DNA of 32,367 bases from Luteibacter yeojuensis (GTDB taxonomy: Bacteria; Pseudomonadota; Gammaproteobacteria; Xanthomonadales; Rhodanobacteraceae), in contig NZ_JZRB01000027.1 of assembly GCF_000964085.1 (NCBI RefSeq), positions 1 to 32,367 of the forward strand, in the 5' to 3' direction. Position numbers and translations under genes: made by a program. The notes below the pieces were generated by a model. The model was not told the origin of the DNA and ran no database searches. It saw only the letters and a list, made by a program, of their open reading frames with translations. Shown piece by piece: positions 21,437 to 29,265 of this stretch. The stretch's first letter is position 1, and each line of letters begins with the position of its first letter.

Positions 21437-21817
21437 ATGAAACCCAGCCTCCGCGCCGCGCTCCCGTGGGTTGCCATCGTCATCGTGGCCCTCGGCGCCA
21501 GCCTGCTCCGCTACGGCTTCATCGAGCCGGCCGACGCCGCGCACGCGTGCGATGGCCAGGGCGGCCCGTGGTGGTGCGGCACGCGCAACCTCATCGTGCA
21601 GGGTTTCCTCACCTACACCTATGGCTACGTGGCCATCGCGGCCGCGCTGCTCGCGGTGGCGTGGCGCCACGTGGGCATCGCCACGCTGGCGGCCTGCCTG
21701 GGCGTCATCGCCCTGCAGCTGTACTGCTACGAGGGCGGCGCGCTGGCCTTGCTCATCGGCGTGCTGCGCCTGGCGCGCGTGCAGGCCGATGGCCGGGAAA
21801 CCCTAGCGGCGGCGTGA
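21437..21817 (+). CDS. Small membrane protein, unknown function
   Basis: A 126-residue protein with three or four hydrophobic segments: about 9-27 (WVAIVIVALGASLLRYG), a non-membrane loop with two Cys (HACDGQGGPWWCGTRN), then about 58-77 and 82-107. The two loop cysteines, predicted on the periplasmic side, could form a disulfide. The gene follows the EEP gene after eight bases and is likely co-transcribed. Its last 15 bases overlap the 3' end of the convergent GH17 gene. No family is recognised; it resembles hypothetical integral proteins near GH17-type genes. Confidence 0.72.
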   Translation: MKPSLRAALPWVAIVIVALGASLLRYGFIEPADAAHACDGQGGPWWCGTRNLIVQGFLTYTYGYVAIAAALLAVAWRHVGIATLAACLGVIALQLYCYEGGALALLIGVLRLARVQADGRETLAAA

Positions 21818-23440
21818 TGCGCGCCGCCAGGTGGCCAGCACCGGCACCGCCATGGCGAAGCCGAGCAGCATCCAGCCCCACGACACCACGTTCGCACCGG
21901 TTTCCTGCACCACCACCGCCACGCCCAGCACGGCGATGACGAGCGCGAGCACGCGCTCCTCCACCAGCGGCATCAGCACGTCCTCGCGGGTGCGCAGCAG
22001 CCACAGCAGGAAGAAGCCGATGCACGGCACCGCGAACAGCCCGATGGGGAAATCGCGGTAGCGGCCGTTGAACACCATCAGCACGGCCCACAGGCCGAGG
22101 ACGAACATCCAGAAGAAACGCTGCGGCGTAAAGGCATCGGAGTAAGCGACGCCTAGCCGGCGGCGCTCCACCGGCGGCGGCGCGGTAGCGGCAAGGTTCA
22201 CGGGTGCCGCCAGGCGTGAGGCGATGGCCTTGGCCAGCGACACCGCGGTGAACAGCGCGAGCACGCCGACGACGATGCCCACGGCCCACTCGAGGTTGTC
22301 GCGGCAGGCGAACAGCAGCAGGCGCGCGTGCGCGGCCAGCGCGGTGCCCGTGGCGAAACCGGCGAGCAGCAGCGCCACCCAGCCACGCGCGCCCTGCCAG
22401 CGGCGGCCCATGGCGCCCAGCGCCACGAACGCGACGGCCATGAGCGCGCCGATACCGATGGCACCGGCCCAGCGTGGTTCTTCCACCACGGGGCCGGTCA
22501 TGGCGAACTTGGGCTTCGCATCCACGTCGAAGATGCCCCAGTAGCCGCCCATCGTGCCTTCGAGGTCGCGCTTCCACGGCTGGTCGAAGGCTTCGATGAC
22601 GTTGTAGGGCATGTCCACCGTGGCGGCGTAGTTGAGGAAATCGCGCATGTACCGCGCCTCGTTGACGAGGCTGGCGCTGGCGGACTGGCGCGTGCGGCCC
22701 TGGCTGGGCCAGCCCGTTTCGCCGATCATGATTTCCTTGCCGGGGAACTCGTGCTTCATGCGCTGGTACACGTCGGCGACGTGCCGCACCGCTTTCTCCG
22801 GCGCCACCGGGTCGTCTTCCCAGTACGGCAGGATGTGGATGGTGAGGTAATCGGTGGCCTTGGCCAGCGCCGGGTGCTTCAGCCAGAACTCCCACACGTC
22901 GGCGTAGGTGACGGGCACGTCGGTGGCGTCGTTCACCCGCTTGATGTAGCCGGCGAGCTCTTTCTCAGAAAGTTCTCCACGCAGCATGACCTCGTTGCCG
23001 ACCACCACGCCGCGCAAGGTGTCGTGGTCGCGCTTCGCCGCAGCGATGCCCAGTGCCACCTCGCGCTCGTTGGCCTTCGGGTCGCGGCCCAGCCAGATGC
23101 CCATCAGCACCTTCATGCCGTAGCGCCCGGCGATATCCGGCACCGCGCCCAGGCCCTGCCCCATCGAGTAGGTGCGGACGCAGTCGAACCGCTGCGACAG
23201 CGCCTTCAGGTCGGCCTCGATGCGTTCGGGCGGGATCACCGCGTTGATGTCGAACGGCGTCTCGCCCTTGAGGCGGAACGGCGCGTACGAGACGCAGGCG
23301 ATCTTCGCCGTGGGCGAATCCGGCAGGGCGACCGGGCGGCCAAGGAGGTACCAGTAGCCGGCACCGAACACGGCGGCGGCGACGAGGACGATCCATGCGA
23401 GCGGACGCGCGAATCGCGCGAGGGCGGTTTGGGGCGGCAT
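21803..23440 (-). CDS. Membrane-bound GH17-family beta-glucan glycosidase/transglycosylase
   Basis: A 545-residue protein with an N-terminal TM helix (about 14-34) followed by a periplasmic glycoside hydrolase 17 (TIM-barrel) domain at about 45-300. The acid/base is Glu150 in VVGNEVMLRG and the nucleophile Glu241 in IGETGWPSQG. KIACVSYAPFR opens the barrel. The C-terminal part (about 325-540) holds roughly eight TM helices. Such GH17-plus-membrane proteins are annotated as beta-(1,6)- or beta-(1,3)-glucan synthases/transglycosylases of the NdvC type. Involvement in periplasmic or cyclic glucan modification is inferred. There is no glycosyltransferase domain and no ndvB in the window. Confidence 0.85.
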   Translation of the reverse strand: MPPQTALARFARPLAWIVLVAAAVFGAGYWYLLGRPVALPDSPTAKIACVSYAPFRLKGETPFDINAVIPPERIEADLKALSQRFDCVRTYSMGQGLGAVPDIAGRYGMKVLMGIWLGRDPKANEREVALGIAAAKRDHDTLRGVVVGNEVMLRGELSEKELAGYIKRVNDATDVPVTYADVWEFWLKHPALAKATDYLTIHILPYWEDDPVAPEKAVRHVADVYQRMKHEFPGKEIMIGETGWPSQGRTRQSASASLVNEARYMRDFLNYAATVDMPYNVIEAFDQPWKRDLEGTMGGYWGIFDVDAKPKFAMTGPVVEEPRWAGAIGIGALMAVAFVALGAMGRRWQGARGWVALLLAGFATGTALAAHARLLLFACRDNLEWAVGIVVGVLALFTAVSLAKAIASRLAAPVNLAATAPPPVERRRLGVAYSDAFTPQRFFWMFVLGLWAVLMVFNGRYRDFPIGLFAVPCIGFFLLWLLRTREDVLMPLVEERVLALVIAVLGVAVVVQETGANVVSWGWMLLGFAMAVPVLATWRRASRRR

Positions 23441-23584
23441 GCCGTTCCATGAAAACGCAGGGGAAACCCCGCAAGCTTAGCGGCCCGGGCGCTTCCACGC
23501 GATGGTTCGCGCCAGCCACCGTTCATCCGGCCTGCGCACGTCCTTCCCTTACAATGACGCGGACGTTTACGTAAAGGAATCCCG

Positions 23585-25666
23585 ATGGTCCCTGCGTTCC
23601 GCCGCCTGGCCGGCCTCCTCCTCGCCGCCTGTGCCCTGGGTGCCAGCCCGGCTGGCCGGGCCGAAGGCACCGACGCCCAGCGCGCGCGCTTCCGCCAGGC
23701 CTACGCCACGGCCTCGCAACAGGGCGGCGACGCATGGCGCGCCCAGGCCAGCGGGCTCGAGGGGTACTCGATCTACCCGTACATCGAGGCCGCCGCGCTG
23801 GAACACGACCTGCGCACGCTCGACAGCGCACGCGTGCAGGATTACCTGCGCCGCAACCCCGGCCTGATCCCCGCCGCCGACCTGCGCCGCGATTTCCTGG
23901 GCGAACTGGCGCGGCGCAAGGACTGGGCCTCGTTCACCGCCATGTACCAGCCGGGCCTGGGCGATTCGCTCACGTGTTTCAACCTGCAGGCCAGGCTCTC
24001 GCGCGGCGAGAAGCTCGTGTTCGAAACCGACATGGCCGAGCTGTGGAAACGGGCGAGCCTGCCCAACAGTTGCGACCCGGTCATCGCCGCCGCGCACGAC
24101 CAGGGCCTGCTCACCAACGACCGCCTGTGGTCGCGCATCGACGTGGCGGCCGATGCCGGCAAGGGCGGCACCGTGGCCTCGCTCGCCGCGTGGCTTTCGC
24201 CCGAGGACATGGCCGCCGGCCAGCACCTGGCGCAGGCGCTCAACGACCCGGCCACGGCCGTCCGCGATGCCGCGACGTGGCCCGATACGCCACGCCACCG
24301 CCAGGCGGTCACGGCCGCGCTGCAGCGGCTGGCGCGCAAGCAGTCGTCGGCGGCCGACGCCGCGTGGGCACAGCTCGGCTCGCGCTTCGCGCTGACCGAG
24401 CAGCAGCGTGGCGCCATCCAGAACGCCATCGCCCTGTTCCACGCCACCGATTTCGACGAGAACGCGCTCGACCGCCTCGCGGCCTTGCCGCCCGGCGCGC
24501 AGACCGACGCTACGCGCGAGTGGCGCGTGCGCGTGGCGCTGGCCCGCCAGGACTGGACGGCGGCGCTGGCCGCGCTCGATGCGCTGGGCACCACGCAGAA
24601 GGATGATGGCGAATGGCGCTACTTCCGTGCCGTGGTGCTCGCCCACCTGGGCCGCCAGGCCGAAGCCGCCAGCGCGTTCCGTTCGGTGTCGCAGGAGGCC
24701 ACGTACTTCGGCTTCATGGCCGCCGACAAGCTCAACACGGGCTATGCCATCTGCCCCACCACCATGGCGACGGACGAGGCGCGCGAAGCCGCCCTGCTGA
24801 ACGAGCCGGGCCTCGACCGCGCGTTCGAACTCTACGCCGTGGGCCTGCAGAAATTCGCACGCCGTGAATGGACGGCCGCGTTGAGTGGCCGCGACGCCGA
24901 CACGCAACGCCTCGCCGCCGACCTCGCGTTCCGCAAGGGCTGGTACGACCGCGCGGTGTTCACCCTCTCGTCGGGCGATGCGCTGCGCCTGTACGAGCAG
25001 CGTTTCCCGCTTGCCCGCCAGGATGGCGTGGTGGAGCAGTCGTCGCAGGCCGGCATCGAAGCCCCGTGGGCGTATGCCATCATCCGCGCCGAGAGCGCGT
25101 GGATGAGCGATGCGCGCTCGGGCGCCGATGCACGCGGCCTGATGCAGCTGTTGCCTGGCACCGGCGCCAACACGGCACGGAAGAACGGCCTCGGCTGGGC
25201 CGGCGGCGACAGCCTGTACGAACCCACCACCAACATCGTGCTCGGCACCCGCTACTTGGCGGAGATGGCGCAGCGTTTCAACGGCGCGCCCTGGCTCGCC
25301 AGCGCCGCGTACAACGCCGGCCCCTACAAGGTCGACCAGTGGGTGGCGGCGCGCGGCTCGCTCGATCCCGAACTGTTCGTCGCCAGCATCCCCTACAAGG
25401 AAACACGCGAATACGTGGCGCGCGTGATGGCCTTCGCGGTCATCTACGACTGGCGCCTCAACGGCAACGCGTTGCCGCTCAGCTCGCGCATGACGCGCAT
25501 CGGCTCGACCTACGTGCTGCCCGGCGCGGGCGCGGTGCGCAAGCCCGTCACCTGCCCCGCGCCGACGGCGGCGAAGGCCGCGCCGCAGAGCGCGCCGGCC
25601 GTGCTTGAACCCGCGCCGGCCGCCGCCTCGTCGGCGCCCGCCGCGGCGCAGGATCCCCAACGCTAG
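23585..25666 (+). CDS. slt: Soluble lytic murein transglycosylase (Slt70-like)
   Basis: Cleaves peptidoglycan between MurNAc and GlcNAc to form 1,6-anhydromuropeptides in the periplasm. The 693-residue product has a signal peptide ending near GRAEG (about 27), a large helical superhelix domain, and a C-terminal SLT domain. The catalytic Glu503 lies in YAIIRAESAWMSDARSGADA, followed by GLMQLLP and ASAAYNAGPYKVDQW. The last 50 residues are an Ala/Pro-rich tail. The start is ATG 23585 with AAAGGA upstream; TTTACGTAAA (23565-23574) is a 10-base palindrome over the leader and a TACAAT box lies at 23550-23555. It heads a compact run with the reductase and cca. Confidence 0.94.
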   Translation: MVPAFRRLAGLLLAACALGASPAGRAEGTDAQRARFRQAYATASQQGGDAWRAQASGLEGYSIYPYIEAAALEHDLRTLDSARVQDYLRRNPGLIPAADLRRDFLGELARRKDWASFTAMYQPGLGDSLTCFNLQARLSRGEKLVFETDMAELWKRASLPNSCDPVIAAAHDQGLLTNDRLWSRIDVAADAGKGGTVASLAAWLSPEDMAAGQHLAQALNDPATAVRDAATWPDTPRHRQAVTAALQRLARKQSSAADAAWAQLGSRFALTEQQRGAIQNAIALFHATDFDENALDRLAALPPGAQTDATREWRVRVALARQDWTAALAALDALGTTQKDDGEWRYFRAVVLAHLGRQAEAASAFRSVSQEATYFGFMAADKLNTGYAICPTTMATDEAREAALLNEPGLDRAFELYAVGLQKFARREWTAALSGRDADTQRLAADLAFRKGWYDRAVFTLSSGDALRLYEQRFPLARQDGVVEQSSQAGIEAPWAYAIIRAESAWMSDARSGADARGLMQLLPGTGANTARKNGLGWAGGDSLYEPTTNIVLGTRYLAEMAQRFNGAPWLASAAYNAGPYKVDQWVAARGSLDPELFVASIPYKETREYVARVMAFAVIYDWRLNGNALPLSSRMTRIGSTYVLPGAGAVRKPVTCPAPTAAKAAPQSAPAVLEPAPAAASSAPAAAQDPQR

Positions 25667-25686
25667 CGCCACCACGGGAGGCCGCC

Positions 25687-26631
25687 ATGAACACCGCACA
25701 GCGCATCGTCATCCTTGGCGGTACCGGGTTCGTCGGCAGCCACCTCGTGCCGCGGCTCTCGGCCGACGGGCACAGCCTGGTGCTGTTGTCGCGCAACCGG
25801 CAGGCGAAGCGCCACGCCACGGTGGGCCGCGATGTCACGGTGGCCACCGCGGATGTGTACGACCCCGCCGTGTTGCGCAAGCACTTCGCAGGGGCCGACG
25901 CCGTCATCAACCTGGTTGGCATCCTCGCCGAAAGCGGGCGCAACACGTTCCAGCGGGTTTACGTGGACCTCGCCCGCACCGTCATCGACGCATGCCGTGC
26001 CGCCAGCGTGCATCGCCTGCACCAGATGAGTTCGCTACAGGCCGGCAAGGGCGCGTCGCAATACCTGCAGACGCGCGGCCAGGCCGAGGCGCTGGTGCGC
26101 GCGTCGACACTGGACTGGACCCTTTACCAGCCAAGCACCCTGTTCGGCCCGGGCGACGGCCTCGTCAGCCGCTTCGATGGGCTGCTGCGGCTCGCGCCAG
26201 CCATGCCCCTGCCGCGGCCCGGGGCCACCATGGCGCCGGTGTATGTCGGCGACGTGGTGGAGGCCATCGCGCGGTGCGTGGCCGATCCCTCCATCTCGGT
26301 GCTGCAGACGTTCGAGCTCTACGGCCCCGAGGTGTGGACGCTGCTCGACCTGGTGCGCGCCATCCGCGACACGCGGGGCCGCCGGCGCCTCGTGCTGCCC
26401 ATGCCCGACGCGCTGGGCCGCGTCCAGGCGGCGGTGGCGCAGTTCGCGCCGGGCAAGCCCTTCACCCCCGACAACTTCCGCACGCTGCTCACGCCGTCGG
26501 TCGGCAAGGTTGACGGCCTCGCCCGGCTCGGTATCGTGCCCCAATCACTCTCGGCATGGCTGCCCCGCCTGCTGAGCCAGCCGGTGCGCCAGCGCCGCCT
26601 CGACGAGGCACGCAGCCGCCGGCGCCCCTGA
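25687..26631 (+). CDS. NDUFA9-like NAD(P)-binding reductase/epimerase
   Basis: A Rossmann-fold extended SDR of 314 residues. The dinucleotide-binding site is VILGGTGFVGSHL (8-20), followed by LLSRNRQAK, DAVINLVGILAE and HQMSSLQA, and the proposed active-site Tyr position reads QYLQTRGQAE. Family members are relatives of the complex I accessory subunit NDUFA9 and of quinone/sugar-related reductases. In bacteria the physiological substrate is unknown. GGGAGG precedes ATG 25687. It lies 20 bases after slt and 21 before cca, so it is probably in one operon with them. Confidence 0.88.
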   Translation: MNTAQRIVILGGTGFVGSHLVPRLSADGHSLVLLSRNRQAKRHATVGRDVTVATADVYDPAVLRKHFAGADAVINLVGILAESGRNTFQRVYVDLARTVIDACRAASVHRLHQMSSLQAGKGASQYLQTRGQAEALVRASTLDWTLYQPSTLFGPGDGLVSRFDGLLRLAPAMPLPRPGATMAPVYVGDVVEAIARCVADPSISVLQTFELYGPEVWTLLDLVRAIRDTRGRRRLVLPMPDALGRVQAAVAQFAPGKPFTPDNFRTLLTPSVGKVDGLARLGIVPQSLSAWLPRLLSQPVRQRRLDEARSRRRP

Positions 26632-26652
26632 GCCCAAGGCACGCAAGGCACC

Positions 26653-27879
26653 ATGGAGATCTACCTCGTCGGCGGCGCCGTACGCGACCAACTGCTGGGC
26701 CGCCCCGTCGTCGACCGTGACTGGGTGGTGGTCGGTGCCACGCCCGAATCCATGCTCGCCGCGGGCTACCGCGCCGTGGGCAAGGATTTCCCTGTCTTCC
26801 TGCACGGCGACAGCAAGGAGGAATATGCCCTGGCCCGCACCGAGCGGAAGACCGGCCGCGGCTACCACGGCTTCGCCTTCCATGCCGACCCCAGCGTGAC
26901 GGTGGAGGCCGACCTCGAGCGCCGCGACCTGACCATCAACGCCATCGCGCAACACGGCGACGGCACGCTCGTCGACCCCTTCGGCGGCGTCGCCGACATC
27001 GAGGCACGCCTGCTGAGGCATGTCTCCGATGCCTTCGTCGAGGATCCCGTGCGCCTGCTGCGCGTGGCCCGCTTCGCCGCGCGTTATGCCGCGCTGGGCT
27101 TCCGCGTCGCCGACGACACCATGGCGCTCATGCGCCGCATGGTGGAGAACGGCGAAGTGGACCACCTGGTGCCCGAGCGCGTGTGGGCCGAAACACGCAA
27201 GGCACTGGCCGAGCCAGCGCCCGAGGTTTTCGTGCGCGTGTTGCGCGCGTGCGGCGCGCTGCGCGTGTTGTTCCCCGAAGTGGATGCGCTGTACGGCGTG
27301 CCACAGCGGCCCGAGTTCCACCCGGAGGTCGATACCGGCATCCATATGGAGATGGTGCTGCATGCGGCCGCCGTCCTGGCGCCGGGCGACGCGCTTGTGG
27401 CGTACTGCGCCCTCACCCACGACCTGGGCAAGGCGCTCACGCCGGCCGACGTGCTGCCACGGCACATCATGCACGAGCAGCGCGGCATCGAGCCCGTGCG
27501 CGAACTGTCCGCGCGGCTGAAGGTGCCGGCCGATTACGCCTTCATGGCGGAGATGGTCTGCAAGCACCACCTCAACGCGCACCAGGCGTTCGAGCTGAAG
27601 CCATCGACGGTGTTGCGCCTGCTGGAAGCACTGGGTGCGTTACGCCGGCCCGAACGCCTCGAGACCTTCCTGCTCGCCTGCACGGCTGACAAGCGTGGCC
27701 GCCTTGGTTTCGAAGACGCGCCCTACCCGCAAGCCGATTACCTGCGCGCGTGCCGCGTCGCTGCGGGGGCGATCACGTCGAAGCCGTTCACCGACGCGGG
27801 GCTGCAGGGCCCGGCGATCGGCGAGGCGATGAAGAAGGCGCAGGCCGGGGCGATCGCGAAGGTCGCGAAACCCGCTTGA
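26653..27879 (+). CDS. cca: CCA tRNA nucleotidyltransferase with HD domain
   Basis: Adds or repairs the 3' CCA end of tRNAs. It has 408 residues, the class II gammaproteobacterial form. N-terminal motifs: [11 protein letters not shown] (6-16), catalytic Asp21 and Asp23 in VDRDWVVVG, and [11 protein letters not shown] helical tRNA-binding region follows. A C-terminal HD phosphohydrolase domain shows His256-Asp257 in [12 protein letters not shown], with phosphatase/phosphodiesterase activity known from E. coli Cca. The start is ATG 26653. The gene is followed by a perfect palindromic repeat that it shares with the convergent MidA gene. Confidence 0.97.
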   Translation: MEIYLVGGAVRDQLLGRPVVDRDWVVVGATPESMLAAGYRAVGKDFPVFLHGDSKEEYALARTERKTGRGYHGFAFHADPSVTVEADLERRDLTINAIAQHGDGTLVDPFGGVADIEARLLRHVSDAFVEDPVRLLRVARFAARYAALGFRVADDTMALMRRMVENGEVDHLVPERVWAETRKALAEPAPEVFVRVLRACGALRVLFPEVDALYGVPQRPEFHPEVDTGIHMEMVLHAAAVLAPGDALVAYCALTHDLGKALTPADVLPRHIMHEQRGIEPVRELSARLKVPADYAFMAEMVCKHHLNAHQAFELKPSTVLRLLEALGALRRPERLETFLLACTADKRGRLGFEDAPYPQADYLRACRVAAGAITSKPFTDAGLQGPAIGEAMKKAQAGAIAKVAKPA

Positions 27880-27895
27880 TTCAGAAGGCCTTCTC

Positions 27896-27941
27896 TGTGG
27901 GAGCGCGCTTGCGCGCGATCGCGCGCAAGCGCGCTCCCACA
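27896..27941. repeat. Perfect 46-base GTAG/REP-type palindrome
   Basis: Two perfect 23-base half-sites are joined at GA|TC with no loop, outer ends TGTGGGAGCG and CGCTCCCACA. It lies 16 bases after cca and 13 before the MidA stop. It is a convergent-gap element that may terminate or protect both transcripts. The left copy at 25-58 is a truncated relative. Confidence 0.92.
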
Positions 27942-27954
27942 TGTAACCCGATCT

Positions 27955-29148
27955 CTAGAGCCGCCCGCCCTGGTCCGCCGCCATGACCCCCTCGGGCAAC
28001 GTCGCCGGGTCGATGCCCTTGGCGAACATCATCACCTGGAAGCGCTCGCCCATCTGGTCGGGCAGCGTGAGCTTCTTCACTTCCTGCGCGAGACGGTACC
28101 GCGCGGCCTCGTCGGTGAGTGCAAGGTAGTCTTCCTCGAAGAACTCCTGCATGCCCGCGGCGATGAGGAACTGCGCCTGCGGCATGTACGCCGCCACGCC
28201 GAAGCCGGCGCTGTTGCCGGCCTCGGCCAGCGCGGTGAAATCCACCGACGCGGTGAGGTCCTGCAGGCCCGGCAGGAAGAACGCATCGCCGTGCGCACGG
28301 TGGCGATAGAATGCGCGTAGCGTGCCGTCGTTGCGCTCGGGCAGGTAGTACTCGCTGCGCACGTAACCGTAATCGGCGAAGATCATCGCCCCCTTGTGCA
28401 GCGTGCCCGCCACCGCCTGGATCCAGTACGGCAGCTGCGGCAGCACCTCGGTGCGGTAGCCGGCCTCGAACTCGCGGCCCAGGTCGCGCTCGAGGTGGCG
28501 CACGGCACCATTCACCAGCACGTCGGCCGGGCGGTCGGTGCGCTTGAAGCGGCCCTCGCCGTCGAGCACCACGTACTCCTCGTACACCTCGCCATCGCGC
28601 GTGGTGAAGCGCGTCGTCGGCAGGGCATCGATGACTTCGTTCGCGAAGATGACGCCATCCCAGGCCTCTTCCAGCGGGGCATCCAGCCACACGGCGCGCT
28701 TCGCCACCTCGGGCGGCAGGTTCGCGTGCAGGCGGGTGCGCTGGCGCTCGCGCAGGTCGGCGCTGGGCTCGAGGATCATGTAGCGGCGCGGCAGCGTGCC
28801 GGCGGCATCGAGGGCCCGCAGGGCCGCTTCGGCGAAAGCACCGCTGCCGCCGCCCAGCTCGAGGAAATCGGCATCGGGGCCCAGCGCGGCCAGCACCGGC
28901 TGGAACGCGCGGACGATGCAACGGGCGAACAGCGTGCCCAGCTCGGGCGCGGTGACGAAATCCCCCTCCGCGCCGAACTTGGCCTTGCCCGCGCTGTAGT
29001 AACCCAGGCCCGGGGTGTACAGGCAGCGCTCCATGAAGCGCGAGAATGGCATAGGGCCGTGCGTGGCGATCTCTTCGCGCAGCAGGCCCGCAAGGTGGTC
29101 GGAGTGGGCGCGCTCGTCGGCGCCGGGTTCGGGGAGGCGGTCGGTCAT
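27955..29148 (-). CDS. SAM-dependent methyltransferase, MidA/NDUFAF7 family
   Basis: A class I AdoMet-dependent methyltransferase of 397 residues. The SAM-binding motif is LELGGGSGAFAEAAL (96-110). Upstream is GDFVTAPELG (62-71) and downstream the conserved FANEVIDALP (168-177). GYYSAGKAKFGAEGDF is the N-terminal family signature. Eukaryotic NDUFAF7/MidA methylates an arginine of complex I subunit NDUFS2; the bacterial role is not established. The start is ATG 29146-29148 with a weak ribosome binding site. It is convergent with cca, and its 5' end is back-to-back with a GTAG repeat. Confidence 0.9.
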   Translation of the reverse strand: MTDRLPEPGADERAHSDHLAGLLREEIATHGPMPFSRFMERCLYTPGLGYYSAGKAKFGAEGDFVTAPELGTLFARCIVRAFQPVLAALGPDADFLELGGGSGAFAEAALRALDAAGTLPRRYMILEPSADLRERQRTRLHANLPPEVAKRAVWLDAPLEEAWDGVIFANEVIDALPTTRFTTRDGEVYEEYVVLDGEGRFKRTDRPADVLVNGAVRHLERDLGREFEAGYRTEVLPQLPYWIQAVAGTLHKGAMIFADYGYVRSEYYLPERNDGTLRAFYRHRAHGDAFFLPGLQDLTASVDFTALAEAGNSAGFGVAAYMPQAQFLIAAGMQEFFEEDYLALTDEAARYRLAQEVKKLTLPDQMGERFQVMMFAKGIDPATLPEGVMAADQGGRL

Positions 29149-29198
29149 ACCCGTCAGAATACCACCGGGGCCTCGGGACCACGGTGGGACCGAACCAT

Positions 29199-29265
29199 TG
29201 TAGGAGCGCGCTTGCGCGCGATGGGGGTTACGGTGGCCCCCATCGCGCGCAAGCGCGCTCCTACA
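29199..29265. repeat. Paired GTAG/REP elements with GGGGG-extended arms
   Basis: Perfect 29-base arms at 29199-29227 and 29237-29265 with a nine-base loop. Each starts with TGTAGGAGCG and ends in a run of five Gs or Cs. It directly abuts the TAA stop of the TonB receptor gene (29266-29268). Confidence 0.93.

Noticed and set aside
23567-25699. Minus-strand frame opposite slt
   Set aside because: Arg/Gly/His-rich shadow; the slt frame has a signal peptide and a catalytic Glu with an SLT motif.
27896-27941. Perfect palindrome considered as a phage attachment site or CRISPR repeat
   Set aside because: It is a single unit, not regularly spaced, belongs to the dispersed GTAG family, and has no integrase or cas gene nearby.
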